Shown here: positions 1-11,035 of the stretch, in pieces
Layout: every line of letters starts with the position of its first letter
How positions within the stretch are numbered: the stretch's first letter is position 1
NCBI GenBank assembly: GCA_917880885.1
Contig: OU862916.1
Span: forward strand, 50,752,831 to 50,816,830
DNA from: Limnephilus marmoratus
Taxonomy: Eukaryota; Arthropoda; Insecta; Trichoptera; Limnephilidae
Direction: 5' to 3'
DNA: 64,000 nt
The notes under the pieces: generated by a model
What the model was told of the DNA's origin: nothing
The model's input: only the letters and a program-made list of their open reading frames with translations
Databases searched by the model: none
Program-made: the position numbers and the translations under genes

Positions 1-11
1 AGAGACCATGT

Positions 12-530
12 ATGATTATTAAAGGTGTCGGAGGCGAATATAACGAAGATAATTTTCTAAATGATCTTATTTTACAAAACAGTGAACTAAACGATATAAC
101 AAATGAATCCATTAAAGTAATGAAAATATTAAAAAATAGAAAAAGTGATCAACTCCGTAACATAATAATTGAAACAACAGGACCAATCCGAAAAATACTA
201 CTAGAAAAACAAAGAATTAACATTGGATTTGTCCGAGCGCATATACAGGATTGCGACCCTCTGATGCATTGCTACCACTGCCTTGGATTTGGACATACAT
301 CCCTTAAATGTCTAAATAAAATGAACAAACCCAGATGCGTACATTGTGCAAAGAACCACAAATTTAGCGAATGCGAAAAAAATAAAGACAGTGTCAAATG
401 CTACAACTGCGACAAAAACAACAATTTATTTGGAACAAAAAATAATACTCAACATAGTGCAAATAGTGAAATATGTACTTACCGAAAAAGAATGTCTATT
501 ATAGCACAACAACGAATTGATTATGAGTAA
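12..530 (+). CDS. Jockey A ORF1 (Gag-like, C-terminal part)
   Basis: This is the C-terminal part of a nucleic-acid-binding ORF1 protein, which in Jockey elements coats the RNA and helps form the ribonucleoprotein. The visible 172 residues carry zinc knuckles: C87-x2-C90-x4-H95-x4-C100, then C109-x2-C112-x3-H116-x4-C121, then a third Cys cluster starting C130-x2-C133 with wider spacing. The region before residue 80 is lysine-rich and lacks a recognisable motif. The ATG at 12 is probably internal, because the family's ORF1 is normally several hundred residues and the frame runs to the window edge. The stop at 528-530 precedes the ORF2 start at 534. Function is inferred from family knowledge. 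Confidence 0.85.
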   Translation: MIIKGVGGEYNEDNFLNDLILQNSELNDITNESIKVMKILKNRKSDQLRNIIIETTGPIRKILLEKQRINIGFVRAHIQDCDPLMHCYHCLGFGHTSLKCLNKMNKPRCVHCAKNHKFSECEKNKDSVKCYNCDKNNNLFGTKNNTQHSANSEICTYRKRMSIIAQQRIDYE

Positions 531-533
531 GTT

Positions 534-3531
534 ATGGACGATTTTCTAACTGAGGAAATTGATAAATTAACAGATGTTTCACAGTATATTTGCGACGATT
601 CAAAACAATGTAACAAACTATTAAAAAAAGTCCCAAATGTTTTCATTGTTCTGCACCAAAACATCAGAAGTTTGCAAAAAAATCTGGATGAATTTGTAAT
701 AACACTAAACCTTCTCGAAATATTACCGGACATAATTGTTTTAACAGAAGCACACTTAAATATAAATAATGCTGCCGCACTGTACGACATCCCTAACTAT
801 ACATATTATTCGTCCAAAATGCATATTAATAAGAACTGTGGTATTGCTGTTTTCATTTTAAATAAACACAATAACGTCACAATCACTGAAATCAACATGA
901 AACTAGCGAACTGTCTAAAACTGAACTTAAAAGTAAATGAAGTTATATACAATATTATAGCTATCTACCGCACACATGGATCAAATCCAAACAGTTTCAT
1001 TATAGAACTGGAACATTTATTGCTTCAACTAAAAGGTACTTGTAACGTTGTCACAGGCGATTTTAATCTGAACATTTTGAAAGAGGTAAGCGGTAATCTA
1101 AAGGAAGATTATATAAATGTAATGACATCGCTAAACTATAAATCATTTATAAATAATCCAACACGGAATGTCAGAGGACAAATTCCTTCCTGCATTGATC
1201 ACATATGGTGCAACTCAAATAACAATGACAAAAACATGTCAATATTATGGAAAACCAGCATAACCGATCACTACACCTGTATATTTGTTACCAACATTGA
1301 TAAAAGAAGTACCAACTCTAATACAACTGACAAAAAAAAATATGAAAAAAAAAAATTTAAATATGGAAATTTTAAGAACAAACCTTAAAACGGAAACCTG
1401 GGCATCCATATTTGAATCGGAAAATCCAAATACCTGTGCTGAGAATTTCGAAACAGTTTTCCAAAACCACATAAACCTGTCCACACAAATAATTGTTTAC
1501 AAACCAAAATCTAAGCACAGATTAATAAAGCCATGGATAACTCATGGACTAGTGATTTCAATCAGAAATAAAGAAAAATACTACCACCAGTGTAAAAAAT
1601 TCCCAAATGATGAAAAAATCGCCACTTTCTACAAGAAATACCGAAACAAACTTGCGCTTTTAATTAGACTGACAAAAGAAAAATATTTTCGTGATAAAAT
1701 AAAAAATGCTGGTCAAGACAGCAAAGAGTTCTGGAAAATCATCAATACAATAACGAACAAAAGCACAAAACAAAAATTATCAAATGAAATTACTCATCAA
1801 GGAATCAACATCAACACCGAAAAAAATCCAAAACTTTGTGGTAATATTTTTAACGATTATTTTGCAAATGTAGGCTCTAATCTTGCTTGTAATATTACAC
1901 CAAACAATAGACAGACTCCCCAACCAGAGCAGAACTCAAATTTTGAAGAAGGTTTTCACACATTTGCTTCAGTAACTCAAAAAGAAGTTGAAAACGCCGT
2001 ATTAAGTTTAAGGGGATCAGCAAGCCCTGGCTATGACAACATAACTGTACAAACATTGAAAGCCGTACGTGAGATAATCAGCAAGCCAATTGCACATATA
2101 ATAAATGTTAGTTTGAAGAAAGGTATATTCCCGAACAACTATAAGAAAACTATTGTCATCCCTGTTTTTAAATCTGGAGACGAAAAAAATATTTCCAACT
2201 ATCGTCCCATAGCACTCACATCAAACATAGCAAAAATCTATGAAAAAATTGTTAAAAAACAACTTAACAACTACATAAAATCAAAGAAGATAATGAGCTC
2301 AAACCAGTTTGGATTTAGAGACAATCTCAGCACTCAAGATGCAATTGCTAAATTAACTTCAACAATAATACAAAATTTAGATAATGGAGAAAAGTGTCTT
2401 GGTATATTCATCGACCTACGCAAGGCATTTGATAGCATATCACACTCCAAACTCAATGAGAAACTCATGCAAATTGGTTTGGACGGAACAGTACTGTCAT
2501 GGTTCCAAAGTTATCTAAAAGAGAGATTTCAATCCGTCAAAATAAATGATACCCTAAGTGAACCCAAAACCTCATCATTTGGTATACCGCAAGGAACTGT
2601 CATCGGTCCAATCCTTTTTATTATATATGTTAATCAAATGTTCACTCTTCCCATAGTTGGAGATATCATATCTTATGCAGACGACACAGTAGTTATCACT
2701 AAAGGGAAATCATGGGAGGAATCGATGATTAAAGCAAATACAAATATAAACATACTCAAAACATGGTTTGACCTAAATTGTCTCTCACTAAATACAGAGA
2801 AAACTTATTTTATTCCATTCTCTTTGAAAGAAAAAAATGTCGAGAACAATATAACTATTAAAATCCATTCATCACAGTGTGAAAATAAAAGGGAATGCAA
2901 CGATGACAATTGCCTACAAATAACATGCAAAAATAGTATTAAGTATCTGGGTGTCATTGTAGACAAACACTTAAAATGGAACGAACAAGTCGAAAATACG
3001 GTAACCAGAGTAAGAAAACTTATTTACATATTCATTAGATTGAGAAACATTCTATCATCTAGTATGATTAAAACTGTTTATTTCTCTCTTGCCCAATCTA
3101 TTCTAGAATATGGTATAATCGGGTGGGGGGGAACTTTCAAAACTAACCTCCAACCTGTAGAAAGGGTACAGAGGTTGATTCTAAAAGTTATCACACGAAC
3201 ACCATCTTTATTTCCAACAATACAACTATTTAATTCTTTTAGGGTACTCAGTTTAAATAAAATTTTCAAAAAGAACACACTGTTACAAACACACAAAGAT
3301 CATTTTAATTCTACAACAACAATCACAAAAATAAGTAACCGTTCAAGATCACGTGGTAATCTAGAAATCCCTAAATTTAATACGAGTGCTTTTCAACAAC
3401 ATTATACTTATCAAGGCATAAAATTTTTTAATGCCCTACCATATAAAATCAAATCCGAAGAAAATTATAAAGTCTTTAAATTACTAATAAAACAACTGCT
3501 TGATCAACCAAAAACTAATTATAAGTTTTAA
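534..3531 (+). pseudogene. Jockey A ORF2 (endonuclease + reverse transcriptase), one frameshift
   Basis: ORF2 nicks target DNA and reverse-transcribes the element RNA. The endonuclease half (534 to about 1370) shows the GDFN motif (near 1060), a DHIW motif (near 1198) and the S-x-TDH-type motif (near 1255). The reverse transcriptase half continues in another frame to 3531: FIDLRKAFDS near 2410, GIPQGTVIGPILF near 2581, and the catalytic YADD at 2674-2685. A Jockey-type C-terminal domain follows (KYLGVIVDKHLKWN, GWGG). The two halves are joined by a shift near 1370-1375, inside A-rich sequence, best explained as a one-base indel in a run. Everything else is open, so the copy is young or the shift is an assembly error. 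Confidence 0.92.
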
Positions 3532-4229
3532 TTTCAAAGAAAGAATTTCTACGTATATTTTTTGATTACAATGTACTAATTAGTAAAAATTGATCAAGTC
3601 TTAATTATAATTTTATGTACTTTATTTCAAAATTAATCACTTAACTCCATCATTAATTAACAAAAAATAAATTATAAATTAATGTAGTCTTCTTATTGAT
3701 TGCACATATCCTCTTAAAATATTTCATCAACTTTTGAACTGAAATGTAAGCGATTATTGTCGTAAAATAACATTATGTACCTACTCCTGCAATATTATCA
3801 GTTAATCCCATTGTCAGAATCAACTATATGTACTTACCATCTCAACACCTACCTATTAAGAGAAATGCAATAATATTATTTTTATTTTTACTACTTCTAT
3901 TGTATATTATTACTTTTAAAATATCTATACTACATGTATATCTAATTTAGCAACTGCTACGTTAGTATATTTCTTTATTTAATATTTGTTTTTTATTCAT
4001 AAGTTTTATTTGTTTCTTAATTTAAAAATATATAGTATATCTTATTTTTTATCTTTTTTCTGTAATGACACGACTCCCCAATTTAAACACGAGAAATTTT
4101 TTCTCTTTTAAATTGGGTAGATTCATTAACAAGAAATTATTTTATTTGTAATTATTTTTAAGAACCATGTATTTTCCTTATGTAAATCTGTTATATGTAT
4201 GTATATTTCAAATAAAAAAAAAAAAAAAT
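3532..4229 (+). other. Jockey A 3' UTR with hairpin and A-tail
   Basis: Non-coding, very AT-rich. It holds an 11-bp perfect inverted repeat, CCCAATTTAAA at 4077-4087 against TTTAAATTGGG at 4107-4117, with a second inner stem (GAGAAA 4091-4096 / TTTCTC 4100-4105). The A-tail begins near 4211. Hairpins at a comparable place occur in other Jockey copies of this window. Confidence 0.75.
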
Positions 4230-4375
4230 AATATTTTACATAAAATATAACAGTTATGCATAAAAAAAAAAAAAAAAATATATAATATAATAAAATAGTA
4301 CCAAATTTAGTGCTACTTTGGTGAAATTGGTGCATTACTTCGTACGCCATACATGTTGTGTTATGTAGGTATTAT
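4230..4375. other. AT-rich spacer between two Jockey elements
   Basis: About 145 bases with a 17-A run at 4262-4278. No coding frame or repeat assigned. It may be the old insertion target or part of the Jockey A tail. Confidence 0.4.
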
Positions 4376-4626
4376 TTATTTATTATAAATCAATAATCAT
4401 TACCGTTGTAAGGTACCAAGTTTCACTCAGAGTTAGCGACGTGCGACGTGCATGTCAACGCTTTACAGCGGTGATATACCTACACCTACACGGAGCAGAC
4501 AGGCTTCAGGGGCGCATAACCATAAATCCCATGTATAAAAACATCAGAAAGGATGTCGAAACATTGAACTCAATGAAATGTGAAAGGAATTTTGGTCTAG
4601 TGATCAGGAAAGTTAAGTGATTTTGT

Positions 4627-4944
4627 TTACCAGTTATACAGCATACGTTCACTTTCGACTCTCCCTAAGTTCAGAATCCAATCATTGACTAATTTACGCA
4701 GGACGCTTGCACTTTTCAATTTCCAAGAACCGGGTATAAGGTTGAACATTTTTGGACCTAGGTAAGAATATTGTCTTTGAGCAAGGGATGTCACAGTAGC
4801 AATTGGAACTATTGGATTCCTCCCTGCATGTCGGGTGTTGTGATAATGTTCTACGGAGGGGAAGAGGTGACGATATTTTTGTGTGTATAATATAACTTTT
4901 CTTATAAATAGTTGCCTCACATCCAGAACTCCTATCTCTTTGAA
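4627..4944 (-). pseudogene. Jockey B ORF2 C-terminus (3' of the SINE insertion)
   Basis: The last ~100 residues of Jockey ORF2 on the minus strand, reading KEIGVLDVRQLFIRKV, then YSYLGPKMFNLIP and the terminal LGRVESERML block. The same ending (LGRVESEKLL) occurs in Jockey D at 48.2 kb, which confirms identity. It is separated from the rest of ORF2 by the SINE at 4945-5365: the protein breaks after DLLF on the far side and resumes at KEIG here. Confidence 0.88.
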
Positions 4945-5365
4945 TTTTTTTTTTTTTTTTTTTACAGTGAATACCGCACAAGAATCTCAACTGCTCCCGT
5001 CTGGAGCCAGTGAGACTATGGCATCCCCAATTGGGGTATGTTGTGAGGCTGAAGGTAGTGGGGAGGGGAAGGAGGTGGGGAAGGGGAAGGTTGGGAAGTA
5101 CCTGGCTATTCAGATCTGGTCACCAAACACGGCTAAAGCCATTTTCAAGCAACGTTTCAATTCTGAATGGTGGTCTTACACCAGGACGATACTGATAGTA
5201 TCTTCCACTCTGGAACATGCCGCAAATGTACTATGTATTATTTTAAATGAATTAATTGTGAAATAACACAAATTAATCAAATAAAATTTATTCGCGCATG
5301 CCGGGTTCGAACCCGCGACCTCCGGAATGTGAGTCATGAGTCTTAGCCACTGGACTACGGAGGTC
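4945..5365 (-). mobile_element. SINE-A copy 1: full-length tRNA-derived SINE
   Basis: Read on the minus strand, the element starts at 5365 with a tRNA-like head: A box TAGTCCAGTGG and B box GGTTCGAACCC, about 35 bases apart. Then come an AT-rich middle, a conserved core (TTGAAACGTTGCTTGAAATG), a C/T-rich tract, a palindromic CCCCAATTGGGG and a 19-base A-tail (T-run 4945-4963). RNA polymerase III transcription from the two boxes is the expected regulation. It is inserted in the same orientation as the surrounding Jockey B. This is the best reference copy for the other family members. Confidence 0.88.
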
Positions 5366-7875
5366 GTCAAATAATAAATCATTACTGGGGTATCTAAATG
5401 GTTTTTTAAGTATGACCCTTAGAAGTGATTTCTGTGCTTTGGCTAAGGGGTCCAGTATTGATTTGGTACATCCTCCCCATCCTAAAGATGCATATTCAAG
5501 TAATGAGTTGCACATGGCATAGTACATTAGTTTTAGATCTTTTGCGCATAGAATATTTCTAATAGCCATGAAAAGATGCGTGAGTTTTCTGACCTTTGTG
5601 GAGATTGAATCGATATGTTCATTCCATCTCAGATTCTTGTCTACGATAATTCCTAGATATTTTATGCTATCCACATATTCTAAGGTATTGCAATTGCAAG
5701 TGTTTGGGTCATTGCAATGGTGTATAATAATTCTTTGAGTTTCTCTTGGTTGTCCCGCTTGAGTTGCACTGAAGCGAATGAATTTAGTTTTGTCAGTGTT
5801 GAGAGTGAGAAGATTATTATCTAGCCATTGTTTTACCTTGTTGATACCAATTTCTGAATTATTATGAACTTCATTCCAATTTTTGCCTTCAAATAATAAT
5901 ACTGTGTCATCGGCAAAGGTGATAATATGATCGGCAAATGAACTGTTACATAATTCATTTATATAGATATTGAATAAAAGTGGTCCTAGAGTGCTTCCTT
6001 GAGGTACACCAAAGTTAATATCAGCCGGATCGCTTAGAGTATCGTTAATATTCACTCTTTGGCTCCTATTTTCTATATAACTACCTAACCACTTAAGTAG
6101 CTGACCCTGAATGCCGATGCGCTGTAGTTTTTTCAAGAGAATTTTGTGTGAGATGGTGTCGAACGCTTTGGCTAGATCCAAGAAGAGCGCAATGCATTTT
6201 CTTCCTCTATCGATATTGTTGGAGATGATTTTCGTCAGGTTTGTAATTGCATTTTCAGTGCTCAATCCTGGTCTGAAGCCATACTGTCTATTGGAAAGGA
6301 TATTGTTTTTTTCAAGGTAGTGACTGAGACGATTCTTTACAATTTTCTCAATAATTTTCGAAATAGAATTGAGCAAAGAAATTGGCCGGTAATTGTGTAT
6401 CTGCGATTTATCTCCATTTTTGTGAAGCAGAATAACAATAGAGTGTTTTAAATGATTTGGAAATTTTCCTGAATTGAAGCTTAGATTGGAAATATACGCG
6501 ATTGGAGTTGCTATGAAGGATTTAATACTTTTTAGCAGAATTGATGAAACGTTATCAGGACCACAAGCATTTGATGACTTGAGTTCGTCAATTATATTTA
6601 TGACTTCGTTTGAAGTTGTTTGGATATTGACTAATTTATGACCAAAATTAGAGATTGTTAACTTAGCGAGATCGGATTCTGTTGTAATAAGATTGTTGAG
6701 AATTTTTTTCGCAAGTGTGACTCCCACTGATGTGAAATAATTATTGGCAAAATTCGCAATGATTTTTGGGTCTGAGGTGTTCACGTTATTGATGTTCAGT
6801 GATTTAATTTCGGAAGATTTATTTATTTTTGTTTTAGTTATATTGCGAAATGCTTCCCATAAACGTTTTGGAGTACAGTTATTTTCGTAAATGAATTTTT
6901 TATAATAATTTTCTTTGGCCGATTTTATTAGTTTTTTGCAAAAGTTCCTATATTTTTTGTAATGAGCTTGTACTATAATATTCTCAGGGCACCTATTCGC
7001 CTTTTCATGAAGTTGGTTCCTAATGTTAATCGATTTGATAAGGCCAGGGGAGATCCATGGCGTAAGTTTTATTTGTTTATGCGGTATAAGTTTATTGCTT
7101 GTATGTTTAGAAATATATTAATGTAATTTAGTGATAAATTCATTCATCGATGAGTCGGCATCAGATTGGTCTAGAACATTTTGCCAGTTTTCTGAGCTCA
7201 AGTCCTCAATTAAATTATTATAGTTTATTCTTGCAACATGTTTAATTTTAGCAGGATTAGGAGGTTTGTTTTTAAGGCAGAGTGCTGTTGTATAGTGATC
7301 TGAGAATGTAGAGTGAATGACAAATGAGTCAACATGGTTAATTTTTTTGACGTTGATGTGGTCAAGACAAGATTTACTCTTGCCCTGCTCACGAGTAGGG
7401 CTGATAATTGTCTGAATGAACCCATTTTCAGTTAGTAGACATAGGTAATCGTTGGATTGGCGGTGGTATTCAGTAATTGTATTGATGTTGAGGTCGCCTA
7501 TAATTATTTGTCGTTCTATGTTTTTTGAGCTGTTGATAATTGATTGGAGTGAATTCAGAAAAGTATCAATATTTTGAAAGGAGGGTGATCTGTATATTGC
7601 AAAAATGCATAGATTATTATTCAAAACAATTTTCAGGCAGTTGGCTTGTGATAAGAAAATTTCATCAACTTGAGATTGAAGTCCGTCTCTGATGTATACA
7701 ACGATTCCGCTAGACTTATTAAGATATATGTTTGTGTGGTGTTCAGAGTAATTTTGAATAACTTTTGAGGTGTAATCTTTATTAAGCCAGCATTCCGATA
7801 AAATTATAACATCGAATTGGTAATTGAATTGATCCAGAAAAATTAAAAAATCGTCAATATTTTCTTCGCCTGTCG
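5366..7875 (-). pseudogene. Jockey B ORF2 main part (endonuclease-RT), one in-frame stop
   Basis: On the minus strand the frame is open from the truncated endonuclease start (about 7875) to the SINE, apart from a single TAA at 7118-7120. Downstream coding continues in the same frame, so this is a nonsense change, not a frameshift. Motifs in order: IILSECWLN, IIGDLNIN (about 7490), CLDH, FSDHYT (about 7300), then FLDLAKAFDTISH, GVPQGSTLGPLLF, the catalytic FADDTVLL near 5900-5925, and KYLGIIVDKNLRWNEH. An apparent C-terminus ending RGFEPGMRE is only read-through into the SINE. One stop and one SINE are all that separate it from a working ORF2 3' portion. Confidence 0.92.
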
Positions 7876-8244
7876 AGAGGATTTACTTATCTTCAAATCA
7901 ACATACCGGAACCATGTAAATAAGTCAACGAAATTATTGAACAAATGAACCTGTTTTACTAAATAAGATGTTTGTCATACATAGAAAGAGAGTATGGCAC
8001 CATTGTAAGATTTTGTAGGTCCTGAAGGCAGCGATTGGCCACTAATTTGAAAGAATGCCCGATGACAGAATTTAAAATTTAATAACCAAGTTGGTATCCT
8101 AGTAGAAAAATCCCAGTGGCGTACTGAAGAAGAGGTGGACCGACCGCGTGGAAGAAAATATGTGGAAGCACGGGAAGTCTGAGATATGTGGAAGATTGAC
8201 AAAATTGGAAGAAACTTGTATTTAAACTACATATTTTTTTATAT
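7876..8244. other. Unassigned sequence
   Basis: About 370 bases, moderately AT-rich, between Jockey B and SINE-B1. No coding similarity, tRNA-like box or inverted repeat that I can support. Confidence 0.4.
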
Positions 8245-8797
8245 TAGCTCCACACAGGAGGTCCTGAGATAAATAATTCCCCCCCCCCCCCAGGGCCTAC
8301 GTCATATTTGGGAATGCTGTGTAGAGGGGTCTTTTTAGGAAAGTAAGGGAAGGAAGTTATGGGATGGAAAAAAGGATGAGGGGTGGGTAGAAATCTGGGG
8401 TCAGTGTGTCCAGAAGTGACGGGCTTAGGGGGCATGCATTAATTACGTGAGCAATTTTTCTTCCAAAATAGACCCTTCCCCCCCCCCTTGGTGAGATAAA
8501 TTTGGGCCACATCGTTTATTCTTTTCAAGTAACGTAAGATTTTGCTGGACTCCCCCCCCCCCCCCCTTTGAGCTCACGTAATTAATGCATGCCCTCTTAT
8601 GAATCTATCCCTCTCATTGCGGGGCAAGGCGTTGTTCCTGCTGGAGTCCTGAGGAGAGTCCTGCCAGAGAGATCAAAAGGACTCCTTCAACTGGCCTCTC
8701 CCAATCCGACCTTCCATGCAGTTGGTGGGTAGACGGAACGCAGACGGCAGACAATGGTTCCCGGGATGACGGTACCCATACTCGTCTCCCAAATTGC
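8245..8797 (-). mobile_element. SINE-B copy 1, split by a MITE
   Basis: A minus-strand copy of the second interspersed family. The 3' end (GCTCCACACAGGAGG in plus orientation) is at 8245 and the 5' end (GGTACCCAT...CTCCCAAATT) near 8797. Compared with the copy at 61.2-61.6 kb it is collinear on both sides of the MITE at 8428-8596: sequence breaks at GACGGGC and resumes at TATGAATCTATCC. A 13-C run near 8281 lies in the conserved 3' hairpin region. Confidence 0.8.
8428..8596. mobile_element. 169-bp MITE, TTA target duplication (PIF/Harbinger-like)
   Basis: Terminal inverted repeats of 25 bp with 24 matches: left GGGGGCATGCATTAATTACG... and right the reverse complement starting GAGGGCATGC. It is flanked by direct TTA at 8425-8427 and 8597-8599, the TWA-type duplication of PIF/Harbinger elements. 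It contains two long C-runs and no coding capacity. Removing the element and one TTA restores the SINE-B sequence seen at 61.36 kb, so the insertion is well supported. Confidence 0.85.
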
Positions 8798-9199
8798 ATG
8801 TAGCGCCGTTTAACTTAATTCACATGCGAAGCTTCCTATATTTTTAAAATATTGTTTCACAAATTCTCTTACAGATCAACAAAATCTAACTACAAAGGAA
8901 TGTTACTGATTCTTTAATCGGTGAAATCGCAGAATGGCTTTCTACTTCTGTAGGAATGATTTCAATCTTCATTTAATTTTGTGCATAGTAGCTTTCATAA
9001 GGTTCAATGCAGCAGTAGGAGTAATATCTTCAAATTAGTTCTTGCACCGGGCCATGTAAGAGAAGTCAGAATAACAGGGGTATATATGAGACGATGGCGA
9101 TGTGTGAAAGCGGATTAAAGATTATGTGCAAAGAATTAATTGTTTAAAACAATTAGTTTTTTACATATTTGTAAAAAGCACTAACTTTGTGGCTCGCCA
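8798..9199. other. Unassigned AT-rich sequence
   Basis: About 400 bases with no coding frame, SINE box or clear repeat. Confidence 0.4.
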
Positions 9200-10012
9200 T
9201 AATTTACAATAAAAAACACAAATTTGTTTAAGACCACTTTTATTTTAAAACACTCTACCGGTTTCAGAAGACCCTTCCTTCGTCAGGAGAATATTATAAC
9301 TAAACTATGATACAGAATGTTAGGTGTCTGAGTGGGAGGTGAGCAAAGGGCTGGGGGTAATTGCGGGATTTCCGGAAAGAACAGAGCGGTTAATTGGAAA
9401 AAATATTTAGAATGCGACTGAAAGATAAATTAATTTGGTTATTCAAAATACTAGCATTATTATTTAGGGATTTTCTGATTTCTAAAATTAAGCCACCCAG
9501 GCATTTACCAACTATGTTGCAATGATTGTCCTTCGTTCTACATAGGTAAAACAACTAGAAATGTAAACATTAGAATCACAGAACATTTAAGATGCTTAAA
9601 TAATATTAATTTTTCAGAGTTTGCTAATCACCTAATTTCTACAGATCACACTTTTAATAAGGACACAGGGGTTAAAATTCTTCACCGTAATAATAAAAGC
9701 AAAAAATTAGATAGTTTAGAAGCACTAGAAATCAGAAAATCCCTAAATAATAATGCTAGTATTTTGAATAACCAAATTAATTTATCTTTAAGTCCCATTC
9801 TAAATATTTTTTCCAATTAACCGCTCTGTTCTTTCCGGAAATCCCGCAATTACCCCCACCCCTTTGCTCACCTCCCACTCAAACACCTAACATTCTGTAT
9901 CATAGTTTAGTTATAATATTCTCCTGACGAAGGAAGGGTGCTTCTGAAACCGGTAGAGTGTTTTAAAATAAAAGTGGTCTTAAACAAATTTATGTGTTTT
10001 TTTTTGTAAATT
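9200..10012 (+). mobile_element. Penelope-like element fragment with inverted terminal copy
   Basis: The central part encodes the GIY-YIG endonuclease of Penelope-like elements. The 3' region after it (about 9742-10012) is repeated in inverted orientation at 9200 to about 9486, so the nuclease is flanked by long inverted repeats of roughly 270 bp. Both arms include TCCTGACGAAGGAAGG and ACCGGTAGAGTG. Partial and inverted terminal copies are a known feature of Penelope-like insertions. The reverse transcriptase domain is absent. Confidence 0.85.
9479..9820 (+). pseudogene. Penelope-like GIY-YIG endonuclease, truncated
   Basis: An open frame without an ATG, stopping at TAA 9818-9820 (about 113 residues). 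It begins just after the inverted copy and contains the exact GIY...YIG signature, GIYQLCCNDCPSFYIGKT starting at 9500, with the CxxC pair between GIY and YIG that is typical of Penelope nucleases. Then come a TRNVNIRITEH segment with the catalytic-type Arg, a NHL...DH segment, and an EALEIRKS segment with a conserved Glu. The N-terminal reverse transcriptase is missing, so this is a remnant and not a working gene. Confidence 0.88.
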
Positions 10013-10397
10013 AGTTTTTTATTAGTGGCAGCCCTGCCCGATCTTGAGAACTTATAATGAAATACTTATGCAAATCAAGGAAGACGGAGGATGAATAAAG
10101 AAAGAAGGTAATGAAATTATGGAGCCTTAATCTATAACAAAAGTCTACATCTATAATTCTTCTGGAAGAATGCTCGTATGGACCCGTCTCTTGTAATTAT
10201 GCTGAATTTCTTCTAAAGGAAGTACATACGTTACCAACGCAAGGAATAATGATTACATTCTCATACAGATACTAATAATATGTGATGTTATTTGAATATC
10301 GTAATATGTTTTGATTTTAATATTTCAAAGAAATATTTATTTTGAAATTGAAATTTTTGAATGAAACAGAGGAATTGTTTGTTTTGAGGGAATTATA
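10013..10397. other. Unassigned AT-rich sequence
   Basis: About 385 bases. No feature beyond AT-richness. Confidence 0.4.
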
Positions 10398-10612
10398 TGA
10401 TAATACTAGCTGGTTCCCGGCATGCGTTGCAATGCCATATTCAAAGAAATAAAGTGTTTCTCCCTGCATGTCCTTTCCCGTGCGTCACCGTTCCCCTCCC
10501 GCATCCCTTCCCCCTCCCGCCTTCCCCTTCCACCTTCCCCGCCTACCCTCTCCCCTCTCCCGCTCCCTCATCCCACCAACCCCCCTCCCGCGTTCCATTT
10601 AAAATATGTATG
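10398..10612 (+). repeat. Repeat F copy 1 with C/T tract
   Basis: Starts with ACTAGCTGGTTCCCGGCATG, then TGCAATGCC, and carries a C/T-rich tract of about 120 bases (10460-10595). The head and the tract recur at 46.9 kb and, inverted, at 29.7 kb. Open frames over the tract are low-complexity artefacts. Family not recognised with certainty. Confidence 0.6.
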
Positions 10613-10625
10613 ATTTAAAAAATCC

Positions 10626-11035
10626 ATAGACAATTCTTTTGATACTAAAAAAACAAAGCCAATTCACATTCATGCTGAAATTATCAAATTTTCGGCGCAA
10701 TTTACTTAATTTTTCTTTCCATAATAACCTTCTACAAAGTATTAGAAAACGTTAAAAAAGATGAATGAAATAGGTAAAGTCATTCTGTGGTTATGGCGTG
10801 ACCAAGGAAAACAGGGAAACATTTATATATATAAATATATATATATAGGTATAGATACGTGTATCAGATTTAGTGACGTAATCAGTGCTTTTGTAAAATT
10901 TTTGTGAAACTGTGAAACCTTTTGTGAAATTGCCCGGTGTAATTTTTTTTTATTGGAATACTGAACACAAATTTCCAATTGCCCAAAGCTCGTGTGCTTT
11001 TCCAATCTTGGATATGTTATGAAAGAGGTTAGGAG
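10626..11035. other. Unassigned AT-rich sequence
   Basis: About 410 bases with a short TA-rich stretch near 10823-10850. No gene seen. Confidence 0.4.

Larger units (their letters stand above)
1..4229 (+). mobile_element. Jockey A: non-LTR retrotransposon, 5' end outside window
   Basis: A Jockey-superfamily LINE reads left to right: the C-terminal part of a zinc-knuckle ORF1, an ORF2 with apurinic-type endonuclease and reverse transcriptase, a 3' UTR of about 700 bases and an A-rich tail at 4211-4229. ORF1 stops only three bases before the ORF2 ATG, the tight arrangement usual in Jockey elements. The 5' end lies outside the window, so the target-site duplication cannot be tested. A second A-run at 4262-4278 could instead be the true tail. 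One frameshift in ORF2 is the only coding damage visible. Confidence 0.93.
4376..7875 (-). mobile_element. Jockey B: 5'-truncated non-LTR retrotransposon, split by a SINE
   Basis: A second Jockey-type LINE on the minus strand. Protein similarity starts inside the endonuclease at about 7875 and runs to the C-terminal domain ending near 4640, then a 3' UTR to an AATAAATAAAT-like tail near 4376-4400. A 421-bp SINE (4945-5365) interrupts the C-terminal domain. 5' truncation is the usual result of incomplete target-primed reverse transcription. I see no convincing target duplication. Both ends are inferred from loss of similarity and are approximate. Confidence 0.9.

Noticed and set aside
534..3531. 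Programmed ribosomal frameshift between endonuclease and RT in Jockey A
   Set aside because: Jockey ORF2 is normally a single frame, and Jockey B in this window has both domains in one frame; an indel in A-runs is the simpler explanation.
5176..5382. Small frame reading VVQWLRLMTHIPEVAGSNPACA, similar to sequences often annotated as protein
   Set aside because: It is the tRNA-like head of SINE-A read as protein; the A and B boxes explain the bases.
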